Made by a program: the position numbers and the translations under genes. From an uncultured Porphyromonadaceae bacterium (GTDB taxonomy: Bacteria > Bacteroidota > Bacteroidia > Bacteroidales > Muribaculaceae): DNA of 23,571 nucleotides. This document shows, piece after piece, positions 23,538 to 23,571 of this stretch (the first letter of the stretch is position 1; every line of letters starts with the position of its first letter). A model generated the notes under the pieces. The model was not told the DNA's origin, ran no database searches, and saw nothing but the letters and a program-made list of their open reading frames with translations. The DNA is taken from NCBI GenBank assembly GCA_947176545.1, contig CAMWRB010000002.1, positions 1 through 23,571 on the forward strand, written 5' to 3'.

Positions 23538-23571
23538 AATGAGTTTTCGATGGTAGGGAGCGTATCAAGGT

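Overview
This window is chromosomal DNA of a member of the order Bacteroidales, most likely Muribaculaceae-like; the family is an inference. The evidence is the recurring Bacteroidota promoter element TAnnTTTG, mostly A-rich leaders without a Shine-Dalgarno, many secreted proteins, four proteins ending in a Por/T9SS-type C-terminal tail, and a large secreted amylase. There is no rRNA, tRNA, CRISPR array, transposase or phage gene.

Layout. (1) 1-1070, minus: the start of a 2-oxoacid:ferredoxin oxidoreductase operon, with a two-cluster ferredoxin followed by VorB, which runs off the left edge. (2) 1273-1974, minus: a class III-like sirtuin that contains no cysteine. (3) 2208-12360, plus: seven co-directional genes for envelope proteins. 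In order they are a CHASE2 sensor without an output domain, a FecR-like secreted protein, a WD40-type propeller protein, a secreted TPR-caspase, a protein with an LPP20/FlgT-like N-terminus and a DUF4384-like domain, a small LPP20-like protein, and a transglutaminase-like protein. A clear promoter element precedes the first gene, and none of the first four gaps exceeds 70 bp. (4) 12492-17877, plus: three secreted proteins with sorting-type tails, namely a tandem DUF6359 protein with its own strong promoter and terminator, and two paralogous Ig-like repeat proteins 15 bp apart. (5) 18014-18454, minus: MscL. (6) 18770-19780, plus: GAPDH. (7) 20037-23426, minus: a 1129-residue modular GH13 amylase with starch-binding modules and the same type of tail.

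The most interesting part is region 3. The catalytic residues of the caspase (H703, C753) and of the transglutaminase-like protein (C397, H424, D451) are intact, and nearly every product has a signal peptide. The propeller protein and the caspase share an otherwise unassigned domain of about 125 residues. This suggests a periplasmic sensing and proteolysis module: CHASE2 as membrane sensor, propeller and TPR proteins as scaffold, and caspase and transglutaminase-like proteins as enzymes. The function is inferred and unproven.

A second theme is non-coding. At least three intergenic regions (9995-10153, 17877-17948, 19865-19940) hold degenerate tandem repeats with the same 9-bp period but unrelated unit sequences. 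A fourth (10801-10842) has a 7-bp period and ends in a perfect hairpin. Strong terminator hairpins lie at 14087-14120, 17953-17989, 19804-19842 and 19957-19991.
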